From Bifidobacterium tibiigranuli (GTDB lineage Bacteria > Actinomycetota > Actinomycetes > Actinomycetales > Bifidobacteriaceae), in the NCBI RefSeq assembly GCF_009371885.1, contig NZ_QLZA01000008.1, positions 1-64,000 on the forward strand: DNA of 64,000 nt, written 5' to 3'. This document shows positions 46,236-56,388 of the stretch, piece after piece. Within the stretch, counting starts at the first letter, position 1, and each line of letters starts with the position of its first letter. The notes below the pieces were generated by a model that did no database searches, was not told where the DNA came from, and was given only the letters and a program-made list of their open reading frames with translations. A program made the position numbers and the translations under genes.

Positions 46236-47522
46236 TCAGGCCTCTTCGGAGGTCTGGGCAGGCGAAGTCGTTTCTTGGGGTTCAGCGGCCTCAGTAGTAG
46301 CCTCAGCAGCGGATTCAGCCGTATCTGCGTTGTCAGACGAGGCTGATTCCGGCTGCGGTTCCTGCTGCGCATCTGCGACATCCGTAACCGCTGTATTCTC
46401 TACCGCTGTGTTTTCTACCGCAGTGCCCTCTACCACCGTAGTTTGCGCCGGTTCCTGGGGCTCAACGGCAGACGTTTCCTCGGCTCGCGCATCAGTATCA
46501 GCAACAGCTTTATCTGCATTATCCGCAGTCATAGTATCCGCAGCAGCGTGGCTCTCCGTGCCATTCGCTGCACTCTGGACGTCATCCGCCGCAGGCTCTA
46601 TGTCGTCGGTATCAGCGAGCTGTTCCATCAGCTCGACCTCGCTACGCTCTTCGCGCGGCGCCTGCGCAACCACATCGATATGCAGATCGTCGAACGCCGG
46701 TTCGGACTGCACCCACAGGTGAGCGGTCTGCGGCGGCTCGATCTCCGAGTGCTCCCCGCAGCCGTGGTCGATTGAGACGACACGGCCATCGTCAGGACTC
46801 CACTTGTTCGCGCACACGCCGAACAGCACGTTGAGATCGCCCTTGAGCGGGATGAAGAAGCCGCAGGTCGAGCAGACCTTGCCATCGGCGGTTTTGGTCG
46901 ACAGCGACTTCGGGCCACGCGGGCCTTCATACCAGCGCTTCGCGGTCTGCGAACGCCCCAGCAGACTCAGCACATGGCGGCGGGACAGGTCGAATTCCTC
47001 GACTATCTCATCCGCATCCGACTGCGCGGTGACCGATTCGCCCGGCTCGTCTGATTTATCCGATTCACCTGATTCGCCAGGTTCACTCGATTCGCCCGCT
47101 TCGCTGCCGGAAGCAGTATCCGCATCTGACGCGGTTTCGGAATCTTCGGCAGCCTTGGTCTTGCGGAATCCGTCTTCCAAGCGCTCATCATCCGGATCGG
47201 TGCCAATCGAGTCGGTGACCGAAAGATCGGCGGCCGTCAGCCGGTCTTTCCACGGCACCCATGCCGGCGGGCGCAGCGCCGCGTCCGTGGGAATCATCGT
47301 GGCCTCGTTGACCGTCCACCGGTCGAGTTCAGCGTCGTGGTAGAGCGCGACCGACCACTGCCATCCCTCGTAGCCGCGGTTGAGCGCCACGAAGCGGAAA
47401 TCGGTGACGTCGCCATCCACCTCGACGGTCTCGACGAAGTCGCCGACCAACTGCGCGTCCTGGGCGGCGTCAATTGCGGCTTCGCGAGCAATGCTGCGGG
47501 GGTCTTGTGTTGTTTCAGTCAT
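46236..47522 (-). CDS. DUF3027 domain protein
   Basis: A 428-aa actinobacterial DUF3027-type protein of unknown function. The N-terminal domain (about 1-110, ARXXA-type REAAIDAAQDAQLVGDF and RGYEGWQWSVALYHD) and the central zinc-ribbon-like part (KVCSTCGFFIPLKG ... FGVCANKWSPDDGRVVSIDHGCGEHSE) are conserved-looking, with Cys and His able to bind a metal. They are separated by an acidic Glu/Ser/Asp spacer. The last about 110 residues are Ala/Thr/Glu-rich low complexity, with in-frame TAVEN repeats from a 15-bp minisatellite. The cold-shock-domain gene precedes it by 6 bp on the same strand, so the two are probably one operon. Confidence 0.85.
   Translation of the reverse strand: MTETTQDPRSIAREAAIDAAQDAQLVGDFVETVEVDGDVTDFRFVALNRGYEGWQWSVALYHDAELDRWTVNEATMIPTDAALRPPAWVPWKDRLTAADLSVTDSIGTDPDDERLEDGFRKTKAAEDSETASDADTASGSEAGESSEPGESGESDKSDEPGESVTAQSDADEIVEEFDLSRRHVLSLLGRSQTAKRWYEGPRGPKSLSTKTADGKVCSTCGFFIPLKGDLNVLFGVCANKWSPDDGRVVSIDHGCGEHSEIEPPQTAHLWVQSEPAFDDLHIDVVAQAPREERSEVELMEQLADTDDIEPAADDVQSAANGTESHAAADTMTADNADKAVADTDARAEETSAVEPQEPAQTTVVEGTAVENTAVENTAVTDVADAQQEPQPESASSDNADTAESAAEATTEAAEPQETTSPAQTSEEA
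46387..46446. repeat. 15-bp minisatellite, 4 units, in DUF3027 gene
   Basis: Units at 46387, 46402, 46417 and 46432, each starting ACC. On the minus strand they encode the pentapeptide pattern GTAVE/NTAVE in the low-complexity tail. Confidence 0.75.
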
Positions 47523-47528
47523 GCGTTC

Positions 47529-47918
47529 TCAGTCCTGCACATCGAAGTCGTCGGCCACAGCGCGCAGCAGCGTAGCCAGTTTCCTGCTATCCGTCGCCGA
47601 CGGATATCGGTGGCGGCGCAGGCCGTTGCCTGCGGAATCAAGCAGCTTGATCAGGTCCTCGACGATGGCGGCCATATCATCGGCCTTGGGCCGGGTCGCC
47701 CTGACCAGTGAAGGCGCCGGCGCGGCAAAGGTGACATTCATGGCTTGCGGCCCCTTGCGCCCATCAGCAACCGAGAATTCGACCTTAGCACCCTTGCGCG
47801 GTGCCGCCGCATCGGCAGGCAGCGCCGCTGACGGCAGGAACACGTCCTTGCCGTCGTCACCCGTGATGAACCCGTACCCTTTGTTCGCGTCAAACCAACG
47901 CACCCGTCCGCTGGGCAT
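47529..47918 (-). CDS. Cold-shock-domain protein with C-terminal extension
   Basis: A 129-aa protein. Residues 1-66 are a cold-shock OB fold with RNP1 KGYGFITGD and RNP2 DVFLPSA (Phe-Leu in place of the usual Val-His). The extra about 60 residues (MAAIVEDLIKLLDSAGNGLRRHRYPSATDSRKLATLLRAV) are helical and occur in actinobacterial long Csp proteins. It should bind RNA or single-stranded DNA. It is directly upstream of the DUF3027 gene. Confidence 0.88.
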   Translation of the reverse strand: MPSGRVRWFDANKGYGFITGDDGKDVFLPSAALPADAAAPRKGAKVEFSVADGRKGPQAMNVTFAAPAPSLVRATRPKADDMAAIVEDLIKLLDSAGNGLRRHRYPSATDSRKLATLLRAVADDFDVQD

Positions 47919-48039
47919 ATCAACACCTCACTCGTCTCATCGCTCTTGCGGGATCTTCTGCGCATCCCGCGAATCAACACACCAGTTTAGCGCAACCCCG
48001 GCCATGCATCGCGGCTCCTGCGCTGCAGGCGCACTGCCA

Positions 48040-49860
48040 TTACTTGGTGGCTTTCGGCTCCTTGCTTCTTTTTGAGCGTTTCTCCGGCTTCGGCTTTCCC
48101 TTTGTCTTGGCCCCTGCGCCTTCCCGTTCAGCCGCCTGCTCAGGGTTGACATGATTGGCGCCAGTGGGGAGCACGACGGTGAGCGTCAGACCGCCGCCTT
48201 GAGACGTGGAGGCGCAGATGAAGCCGTGATGCGCTTTGACGACGGACTGGGCAATCGACATGCCCAGCCCTGTGCCTCCCTTCTGGCGGGCACGCGACGG
48301 GTCGGCGGTGTAGAAGCGCTCGAAGATCTGGGATTGCGAGGATTCAGGGACGCCCGGCCCGTGATCGATGAAACGCACCACGGCATAATCCATGCCATTG
48401 CGCAGCGACTGCCCCACTTCTGCGGCCTCGATGAAGCGTCGCAGGGACGCCGCATCGGAGGCCATGGAGGAGAGTCGGCCAAGCTCGATGGAAGCCGGGA
48501 GCACGCCCAAGGCCACTTCGACCGGCGAATCGGCAGGGGTGTAGCGATGAATATTGCCTACGATATTGGTGATCACCTGACGCAGCCGCGAGCCGTCGCC
48601 TTTCAGCGTCACCTGCGGCATGTCGCCCTGCTCGAAGCGCAGGTAGGACTCACCCGGCCCGCTGCCCAGCCGCACGACGCCGCGGGTGATGCCGCGATCG
48701 GGATCCAGCGCATGCAGGTCGTCAGCCGCGTCGGCCAGCAGAATGGTCAGCTGCACCCGCTGGGTGATGTCGATGCCGCGCCCCTCGTCAAGCCTCGCCA
48801 GCGAGAGCAGATCCTCGACGAGCAGAGTCATCCGCGAGCTTGAGGCTTCGATATGGGCTATGGATTCGTCGGCACGCTCCAACGCCCCCGGCGTGTCGCG
48901 CTGCATCGCGTACAGCTCGGAGTAGCCGTGTATCGTCGCCAGCGGCGTGCGCAGCTCATGACTGGCATCGGAGACGAAGCGCTTCATCTTCTCCGTGGTC
49001 TCCTCCTGCTCACGGAAGCTGCGCTCGATGCGCGCCAGCATGATGTTCAGCGACGCGGCGAGCGAACCGACCTCGGTGTTCTCCGGTGCCGAGGGGACGC
49101 GCTGGCTCAAGTCTCCAGCGGCGATTTTCGCGGCGGTCTTCTCGATGCGCTTCAAAGGATTGAGCGTCTGCTGAATCAGCAGGGAGGCAATCACACCGCC
49201 AAGCAGCACGATGATGATGCTCACCAGCGTGCAATAGCGCGTCAGTCGGTTGACCGTATCGATCTGATCGCTTAACGACAAGCCGATGTAAACGACGCCG
49301 CCCACATTGGTGGTGTTGTCGTCCACTTTTGCGACCCACCGCAGCGCCAGCACGCGCCACGGGGCCTGCGCCGCCACCATGGTGCTGCGCGAGGTCTGCG
49401 GACCGCCCATTCTCACCACCGCCGGCGCGGTGAAGGGCTTGTTGAGCTCCACGCTGCCCATCGAGCCGTCAGGCGGCAACGTGGGCACCGAGACGACGCC
49501 TTCCTTGAGCGTGGGCACCAGCGCATCGCCGACCACCGCGTTATGGGTGTCGCGTATCTGCAGGAAGTAGTCGGTCGGCCCGGCCGCAACCTGATTCGTG
49601 TCCTTGTGGCGCAGCAGATCGACGTTGTTGTAGACCAGCTCGGCCTGCTGGCTCAGCTGCGTGTCGGTTTTGTCCAGCAGGTATTTGCTCACCAGCTGCC
49701 GAATCGACAGGGAAATGCCCACTGTGCCGACGAGCAGCAGCACCAGCATGCAGGCCAGCAGCTTAGTGCTCAGCGGCACGGCGTCGAGACGCCGACGAGC
49801 CGTCGAACGAAACCAGTCGAACATATGCGAATCGACCGGCGCGCCGCCCTCGGCCGTCAT
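48040..49860 (-). CDS. Sensor histidine kinase
   Basis: A 606-aa membrane sensor. TM1 (LSTKLLACMLVLLLVGTVGIS, about residue 30), an extracytoplasmic sensor of about 150 residues, TM2 (YCTLVSIIIVLLGGVIASLL, about 212), a HAMP domain, HisKA with FVSDASHELRTPLATIHGYSEL (phospho-His), and an ATPase domain with ITNIVGNIHRYTPAD (N box), DHGPGVPE (G1) and GGTGLGMSIAQ (G2). A charged basic tail follows. Its ATG overlaps the stop of the response-regulator gene by one base, so the pair is coupled. It resembles actinobacterial TcrS/PhoR-like kinases; signal unknown. Confidence 0.92.
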   Translation of the reverse strand: MTAEGGAPVDSHMFDWFRSTARRRLDAVPLSTKLLACMLVLLLVGTVGISLSIRQLVSKYLLDKTDTQLSQQAELVYNNVDLLRHKDTNQVAAGPTDYFLQIRDTHNAVVGDALVPTLKEGVVSVPTLPPDGSMGSVELNKPFTAPAVVRMGGPQTSRSTMVAAQAPWRVLALRWVAKVDDNTTNVGGVVYIGLSLSDQIDTVNRLTRYCTLVSIIIVLLGGVIASLLIQQTLNPLKRIEKTAAKIAAGDLSQRVPSAPENTEVGSLAASLNIMLARIERSFREQEETTEKMKRFVSDASHELRTPLATIHGYSELYAMQRDTPGALERADESIAHIEASSSRMTLLVEDLLSLARLDEGRGIDITQRVQLTILLADAADDLHALDPDRGITRGVVRLGSGPGESYLRFEQGDMPQVTLKGDGSRLRQVITNIVGNIHRYTPADSPVEVALGVLPASIELGRLSSMASDAASLRRFIEAAEVGQSLRNGMDYAVVRFIDHGPGVPESSQSQIFERFYTADPSRARQKGGTGLGMSIAQSVVKAHHGFICASTSQGGGLTLTVVLPTGANHVNPEQAAEREGAGAKTKGKPKPEKRSKRSKEPKATK

Positions 49861-50603
49861 CAGGCGGCCTGACTCGTCTTCGGCTCGCGAATCATGTAGC
49901 CGATGCCGCGCTTGGTTTCGATAAGCGGCACCACCTTGTGCTTGCCGCCCTGGCCGTCATCGACCTCGAGCCCGTCGACCTTCTTGCGCAGATAGGAGAT
50001 GTAGGACTCCACAATGGCCGCGTCGCCGCCCCAGTCGTACTGCCAGACGTGATCGAGGATCTGCGCCTTGGACAGCACACGTCCCTCATTGTCCATGAGA
50101 TAGCGCAGCAACTTGTATTCGGTCGGGCTCAGGTCGATGCTCTGCCCGGCACGCGACACGTCGTGCGAATCCTCGTTGATCTCGAGATCGGCGACCCGGA
50201 TGATGGGGTCGTCCTCTATTTCGTCACGGGTGCGGCGCAGTATGGCGCGGATGCGCGCCACGACCTCCTCAAGGCTGAAAGGCTTGGTAACGTAGTCGTC
50301 GCCGCCCACTGTCAGCCCCATGACCTTGTCCTGCGTGTCGTCACGGGCCGTGAGGAACAGCACCGGGGCGGTGATGCCCTCCTGCCGGATGCGACGGGTC
50401 ACGGTAAAGCCGTCGATATCAGGCAGCATGACATCCAGAACGATCAGGTCAGGCATGGTTTTCTCGATGACCTCGATGGCAGCCGAACCGGATGCGGCCG
50501 TCTCGACCTCGAAACCCGAGAAATGCAAAGAGGCGACAAGCAGCTCCCTGATGGAGGGCTCATCGTCCACGACAACGATCGATGCTTCTATGGAATTGCT
50601 CAT
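49860..50603 (-). CDS. OmpR-family response regulator
   Basis: A 247-aa two-domain regulator. Receiver domain about 8-122 with acidic pocket VVDDEPS, phosphoacceptor Asp in LIVLDVMLPDIDG and Lys in DDYVTKPFS. The C-terminal winged helix (about 145-240) includes LSPTEYKLLRYLMDNEGRVLS and YISYLRKKVDG. Start at 50603 (MSNSIEAS) is preferred over 50669 because the receiver begins there. It partners the overlapping kinase gene downstream. Closest in pattern to the actinobacterial TcrA/MprA-type regulators. Confidence 0.92.
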   Translation of the reverse strand: MSNSIEASIVVVDDEPSIRELLVASLHFSGFEVETAASGSAAIEVIEKTMPDLIVLDVMLPDIDGFTVTRRIRQEGITAPVLFLTARDDTQDKVMGLTVGGDDYVTKPFSLEEVVARIRAILRRTRDEIEDDPIIRVADLEINEDSHDVSRAGQSIDLSPTEYKLLRYLMDNEGRVLSKAQILDHVWQYDWGGDAAIVESYISYLRKKVDGLEVDDGQGGKHKVVPLIETKRGIGYMIREPKTSQAA

Positions 50604-50696
50604 ACCGTTCAGCTTTGCTCGTAGTGCTGGGGGTTTCCTGAATGCCCGCTGAATTTTGCGGTACAACACCGTTGGGAGATGCTGCGCAGCTAGTCA

Positions 50697-51722
50697 TCAC
50701 CGCCGATGCCGCCCGCCACGTCGCCTCGGCTCATCCGGTGCCGCAGCAGGCTCCGTAGCGGTGTCCCCTGTATCGCTAAGTATCGCAACGTCAGGCGTGG
50801 CCTCATCAGGCACAGCAACGTCAGACGCAGCAGTGTCAGATACGGCGATGTCGGCCACCGCAGTGTCGCCCGCCACATCCGCTGACGCCGATTCGCCGGC
50901 CGCCGCAGCACGCCGACGACGCAGCACGATCGCCGCGACGACCACTGCCAGTAGCACTACGGGAATGGCGACCATCAGGCCCACGCCGATGCGGGACGCC
51001 CCGCTGGACGTCGAGGTTTTGCTGAGCGTATCGAGCTCGTTCATCATCGCGATGGCAGAGCCGGACCAGTCCGGCGTGTCCTTGGCAGTCAGCGGTTCAA
51101 GAGCCGCCTGCGAAAGCGCATCGGCCGTCTTCTTGCTGCTGAGCCATTCGTCGGATTTCGGCGAGACCACGACCACGAGATTGCCGTCTCCCGATGCAAC
51201 GGCAAGCATAACCGTATTGGGCGCGGGCTTGGTCGATTCCAGTACGTCCGAAGCCCATTTATCCGGCTTCGCATTGTTGCCGAAGGACTCGATGTACAGC
51301 AATTTGACAGTGACGCCCGACTCACTCTTCGTCTTGTTGATGGCGTCGGTGACTGCGGCGACATTGTCTCCGAGCAGATTCTGTGTATCGGTGATGTTGT
51401 CGGTGGCGGTTATCTGAGGCGGCGTGCCCTGGCCGCTATCGGCGAAGGCAGTTCCGACCGGCATGACGCAGAGCAGCAGCACGGCAATCAGGAGCAGTGC
51501 CGCAGCGCTGAATGTGGACGGTTTCTTAAGACGCCCGGTCACCTGCTGCCCAGCAATCCGCAACCCAATGATTCGCAACACAGTGATCCACAATCCAGCG
51601 ATTCGTTGCCGAACCGCACGGCTTTTGGCGTCGAATGGCCGTGACACGCCGAAGCATGCCAAAATCGGCAAGCGTTCGACCACATCACCCGTTTTTCCGT
51701 ACCTGTTCTTCGTCATTCGCAT
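50697..51722 (-). CDS. TPM-domain (DUF477) membrane-anchored protein
   Basis: A 341-aa protein from the longest frame. A signal-like helix (STFSAAALLLIAVLLLCVMP ... FADS) sits at about 70-95, so a GTG at 51542 (KKPS... just after it) may be the real start. Beyond it lies a TPM-like domain (NLLGDNVAAVTDAINKTKSESGVTVKLLYIESFG and MLAVASGDGNLVVVVS), a second membrane helix (IGVGLMVAIPVVLLAVVVAAIVL) and a cytoplasmic tail of in-frame five-residue repeats (AVSDT AASDV AVPDE). The sequence upstream of the signal helix is itself a 15-bp repeat. TPM domains occur in envelope stress proteins; function here is unknown. Confidence 0.75.
   Translation of the reverse strand: MRMTKNRYGKTGDVVERLPILACFGVSRPFDAKSRAVRQRIAGLWITVLRIIGLRIAGQQVTGRLKKPSTFSAAALLLIAVLLLCVMPVGTAFADSGQGTPPQITATDNITDTQNLLGDNVAAVTDAINKTKSESGVTVKLLYIESFGNNAKPDKWASDVLESTKPAPNTVMLAVASGDGNLVVVVSPKSDEWLSSKKTADALSQAALEPLTAKDTPDWSGSAIAMMNELDTLSKTSTSSGASRIGVGLMVAIPVVLLAVVVAAIVLRRRRAAAAGESASADVAGDTAVADIAVSDTAASDVAVPDEATPDVAILSDTGDTATEPAAAPDEPRRRGGRHRR
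50786..50875. repeat. 15-bp minisatellite, 6 units, in TPM gene tail
   Basis: Six units in exact 15-bp register from 50786 (cores CAACGTCAG and CAGTGTCAG). They encode pentapeptides with A/V-x-D at the C-terminal tail. This is the longest of the 15-bp loci in the window. Confidence 0.8.
51554..51613. repeat. 15-bp minisatellite, 4 units, before TPM signal peptide
   Basis: Units at 51554, 51569, 51584 and 51599 with core GATTCGCAAC. They fall in the doubtful N-terminal part of the TPM frame and may instead be promoter-proximal. Confidence 0.7.
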
Positions 51723-51796
51723 AGCTTCTAGAGTAGCGGCCGGGTTCCACCAGCCCGACCGCCAGACAACATATCAACCCAAGCAAAGGAGCCATC

Positions 51797-52087
51797 ATGG
51801 CACAGTATCAAGTCGACTCGGAAGAGATCCAATCCTCAAGCGCGGCGGTGTCCGCATCCGTTGCATCGATCAGGGAGGCAGTGGCGGGCATGTATGCCAA
51901 CCTCGCCGCACTGCAGGGCGTGTGGAAAGGCGCGGCATCAACGCAGTTCTCCGCCGTGGCCGAGCAATGGCGGGCATCCCAGCAGCAGATGGAGGCCTCG
52001 CTCGAATCCATCCAGAACGCGCTGACGCAGGCTTCGGGAGTGTACGCGGACGCCGAAGCCCAGGCATCGCATCTGTTCGCCTACTGA
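51797..52087 (+). CDS. WXG100 (ESAT-6-like) protein
   Basis: A 96-aa helical-hairpin protein, exactly the family length. The turn motif is Trp-Lys-Gly in ALQGVWKGAASTQF near residue 43, flanked by two helices with heptad-like Ala/Ser/Val spacing. Family members are type VII secretion substrates or chaperones acting as dimers. The start has AAAGGAG 8 nt upstream. No EccC-like ATPase or other secretion gene lies in the window. The C-terminal end (YADAEAQASHLFAY) has a Tyr-x-x-x-Glu, the usual secretion motif. Confidence 0.9.
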   Translation: MAQYQVDSEEIQSSSAAVSASVASIREAVAGMYANLAALQGVWKGAASTQFSAVAEQWRASQQQMEASLESIQNALTQASGVYADAEAQASHLFAY

Positions 52088-52140
52088 TGAATATAATCCT
52101 GCGCATGTGACCGCGCATAGCAGCATATGACCGCATATGA

Positions 52141-52172
52141 CGAGGTCCCGACCCTTTCGGATCGGGACCTCG
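52141..52172. terminator. Hairpin after the WXG100 gene
   Basis: 11-bp perfect stem CGAGGTCCCGA/TCGGGACCTCG with a 10-nt loop, 53 bp after the WXG100 stop. No T-tract; it may serve both the WXG100 gene and the convergent groEL. Confidence 0.65.
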
Positions 52173-52207
52173 CATGCGCCGTTCATCACAACGGCTTGCC
52201 ATTCATC

Positions 52208-52237
52208 GACTCAGGCCTATTGGATTGCGCCTGAGTC
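52208..52237 (-). terminator. Hairpin after groEL
   Basis: 9-bp perfect arms GACTCAGGC (52208-52216) and 52229-52237, 23 bp after the groEL stop. It lacks a T-tract and is weaker than its neighbour at 52141-52172. Confidence 0.5.
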
Positions 52238-52260
52238 GGCTCGGCTCGCCTGACTGGGCT

Positions 52261-53949
<1,689 letters not shown>

Positions 53950-53960
53950 TCAGCTGCCGA

Positions 53961-53987
53961 TTATCACTCTCAGGCTCCAAGTGCTAA
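53961..53987 (-). promoter_or_regulatory. CIRCE element (first)
   Basis: TTATCACTC, 9-bp spacer, AAGTGCTAA. Each half differs by one base from the CIRCE consensus TTAGCACTC-N9-GAGTGCTAA. It lies 75 bp before the groEL start; HrcA would bind it. Confidence 0.85.
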
Positions 53988-53995
53988 TTGGGAGA

Positions 53996-54022
53996 TTAGC
54001 ACTCAGCCCCGTCGAGTGCCAA
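53996..54022 (-). promoter_or_regulatory. CIRCE element (second)
   Basis: TTAGCACTC, 9-bp spacer AGCCCCGTC, GAGTGCCAA. One mismatch to consensus. It is 8 bp upstream of the first element, giving a tandem HrcA target. Confidence 0.9.
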
Positions 54023-54289
54023 CACGAGTCTGCCGATTGCGCTGTTGGCAAGAAAATCGCACGCTTCCCGTGCACGGCACCGCCCGGGCATCAGTGCACT
54101 GCTGCACGATAACCCAGCTCAAAAGCTCCTATAACCCTCATAGCCCCATAACCCCCACAGCCCGCAGCACAACGCAAAGGACCCCGACCACATCGGTCGG
54201 GGTCCTCACAGATATTTGGTATCGATTCCGTTACACCTCAGCGCTACTGAACGACAGTATTGCCAGACGGCACAGACGCAATCGTCAAA
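54023..54289. other. Intergenic region between groEL operators and cspA
   Basis: It holds the groEL promoter region upstream of the CIRCE pair and the cspA terminator (54178-54206). Short frames here are incidental. Confidence 0.5.
54178..54206 (-). terminator. Terminator of cspA
   Basis: 12-bp perfect stem AGGACCCCGACC/GGTCGGGGTCCT with a 5-nt loop. On the minus strand it is followed by TTTGCGTT. It lies 83 bp after the cspA stop. Confidence 0.8.
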
Positions 54290-54493
54290 TCAGAGCTTCA
54301 CCACGCTCGTGGCCTGCAGACCCTTGGGGCCCTGCTCGGATTCGAATTCAACCTTGTCTCCGTCATCGAGCTTCTTGAAGCCGTTGCTCTGGATAGCGGA
54401 ATAGTGCACGAACACGTCCTCGCTACCATCGTCAGGGCTGATGAAGCCATATCCCTTGCCTGCATTGAAGAACTTAACAGTGCCTTGTGCCAT
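54290..54493 (-). CDS. cspA: Cold-shock protein CspA
   Basis: A 67-aa classic cold-shock OB-fold RNA chaperone: [18 protein letters not shown] (RNP1 KGYGFI), DVFVHYSAI (RNP2) and the ending [14 protein letters not shown]. Length is the family norm. The start is at 54493 (MAQGTV), with GAGAGATG upstream; the frame start at 54529 is rejected. It sits just upstream of groEL on the same strand, with its own terminator between. Confidence 0.95.
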   Translation of the reverse strand: MAQGTVKFFNAGKGYGFISPDDGSEDVFVHYSAIQSNGFKKLDDGDKVEFESEQGPKGLQATSVVKL

Positions 54494-54667
54494 AATTATC
54501 ATCTCTCGTTCGAGTAGCCGCGAATACATACAGAAAACCCGATTGATTCCGGACTTTCCACCTCGCCGCTGAAAGACATTGTAACGGTAGGCCCCGAGAG
54601 AAACGCCGAACGGCTCGCCGAGGGACTGACGGCGGCTCCCCTCGACGCCGCGCGGCCCTGCGCCTGC

Positions 54668-55303
54668 CTAGCTCATCAGCACGACGACAACCGGCGTGCC
54701 GATCTGCGCGGACTGCTCGACGTTGGCGATGCCCAGCGTGCTGGCCACGTCCTGCGCGGTGGCCTTATCGGTTTCGTTCTGATACCACACCACCGAGGCG
54801 GCAGGAGGCTGCCCCATGGAGTACGTGCTGGCGGTCACGCTGGCGTAGCCGCTCTGCCTGAGCGTGGCGGCCTGCCGCCCGGCATAGCCCGTGACGCCGG
54901 TGCCATTAAGCACCTGTACGGCAGCGGACTTGTTAACAGTTTGCTGCGGAGCCGGCTGCGAGGTCTGCGCTGGCTGCGAAGGCGAGGCGCTGGGACTCTG
55001 CGATGCCGTGGCCGGCGCGGACGTGGATGGGGCCGCCGATGACGACGACTTGGCCGGCGCACTTGCCGACTGCGACGACGTGGCCGAAGGCTGCCAAGGC
55101 ATATGAATCTTGGCGATCTCGCCGGAGTAGATTCCCCACACGAGCAGCCCGGCCAGCGCGGCCAGAATAACGACTGCGACGAATGGCATCGCCCTGCGCG
55201 AGAACGACCGCTTGCCGCGATGCACGCCGACTGGACCGGCCGGAGGCGTGTCGAACGCATCCTTCTCGTAGGAGTCCACTGCATTCTCTTTCCTGCGCGC
55301 CAT
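54668..55303 (-). CDS. LytR C-terminal-domain membrane protein
   Basis: A 211-aa protein with one membrane helix (MPFVAVVILAALAGLLVWGIYS, about residues 40-62). A Ser/Ala/Pro/Gln-rich extracytoplasmic linker (about 75-130) follows, then a LytR_C domain (AVQVLNGTGVTGYAGRQAATLRQSGYASVTASTY ... WYQNETDKATAQDVASTL). Such domains occur in cell-wall-linked proteins of actinobacteria. Start at 55303 (MARRKENAVD) has GGAAAGGGACG. Function is not assigned; a wall role is inferred from the domain. Confidence 0.85.
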   Translation of the reverse strand: MARRKENAVDSYEKDAFDTPPAGPVGVHRGKRSFSRRAMPFVAVVILAALAGLLVWGIYSGEIAKIHMPWQPSATSSQSASAPAKSSSSAAPSTSAPATASQSPSASPSQPAQTSQPAPQQTVNKSAAVQVLNGTGVTGYAGRQAATLRQSGYASVTASTYSMGQPPAASVVWYQNETDKATAQDVASTLGIANVEQSAQIGTPVVVVLMS

Positions 55304-55494
55304 GCCACGTCCCTTTCCTAAGCCATTACTTCCTGAACCACTGCGCCGGCCATGCACTATGCCGGGCCTGCTAGTACTCACCGAGTGTAACGCGACCCGA
55401 AGGCCGAATAAACCCGGCGCAACCCGCCAAGGCGACTCGCGAGTACCGTGGTGCCAGGCATGCAGCTCGGTAGGCAGCTACTACAGTGGTGGTT

Positions 55495-56217
55495 ATGACC
55501 CATACGAATGTCAAGCCGCTGTCCGCGCTCATCGACTCAGGATGGGCGACGGCTCTTGCCGACGTCGAGCCCGAAGTCCACCGCATGGGGGATTTTCTGC
55601 GCGGCGAACTAGCCCAGGGACGGCACTACCTCCCGGCGAGCAAAAACATCCTGCGCGCCTTCACCATCCCATTCGACAGCATCAAAGTGCTGATCGTGGG
55701 GCAGGATCCCTACCCCACCCCCGGAAATCCGGTAGGCCTGAGCTTTAGCGTGGCACCGGACGTGCGGCCGCTGCCCAAGAGCCTTATCAATATATACAAG
55801 GAGCTTGGCGACGATCTGGGCCTGCCGATGCCCGATAATGGGGATTTGACGCCGTGGACCCACCAGGGGGTGATGCTGCTCAACCGATGCCTGACCGTGC
55901 AGGCGGGACGCCCCAACAGCCATCAGGGCAAAGGCTGGGAGAGCGTCACCGATCAGGCCATCCGGGCGCTGAACGCCAGAACGGACGATCAGGGACGTCC
56001 GCAGCCGCTTGTGGCGATTCTGTGGGGACGCAATGCGCAAAGTTTGGAACCGCTGCTCACCAACGCAGTCGTCATCAAATCTCCACATCCCAGCCCGCTG
56101 TCCGCCTCGCGCGGATTCTTCGGCTCGCGTCCCTTCTCCAAGGCCAATCAGGCGTTGGTCTCGATGGGAGCCACGGCCGTCGACTGGGCGCTGCCTTCGG
56201 CTCCCTCTCGCCCGTAG
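55495..56217 (+). CDS. ung: Uracil-DNA glycosylase
   Basis: A 240-aa family 1 glycosylase that removes uracil from DNA. Motif A is [20 protein letters not shown] (Asp general base; the Pro after Tyr, in place of His, is the actinobacterial form), then [13 protein letters not shown] and motif [18 protein letters not shown] with the catalytic His. Start at 55495 ([10 protein letters not shown]) or the upstream GTG 55486; similarity begins near residue 12. Single gene, followed by an intergenic region with a 15-bp repeat. Confidence 0.95.
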   Translation: MTHTNVKPLSALIDSGWATALADVEPEVHRMGDFLRGELAQGRHYLPASKNILRAFTIPFDSIKVLIVGQDPYPTPGNPVGLSFSVAPDVRPLPKSLINIYKELGDDLGLPMPDNGDLTPWTHQGVMLLNRCLTVQAGRPNSHQGKGWESVTDQAIRALNARTDDQGRPQPLVAILWGRNAQSLEPLLTNAVVIKSPHPSPLSASRGFFGSRPFSKANQALVSMGATAVDWALPSAPSRP

Positions 56218-56329
56218 CCGCTACAATGCGTGGAATGCCGTACTGCGAGAAACCGTACCCATGAGGACTGCCATGCCTGCACACTGCATTTCCATAACCT
56301 GTATTCCTCAATATTCATTGCAACTTCAG

Positions 56330-56374
56330 TGCAACCAAAACTGATGCAACCAATACCATTGCAACCAACCGTCG
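56330..56374. repeat. 15-bp minisatellite, 3 units, upstream of moxR operon
   Basis: Units at 56330, 56345 and 56360 each start TGCAACCAA; a partial TGCAAC precedes them. The block ends 14 bp before the moxR start, so it is in the 5' leader or promoter of the operon. It is intergenic, unlike most other 15-bp loci. Confidence 0.75.
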
Positions 56375-56388
56375 GATAGAGTGAAATC

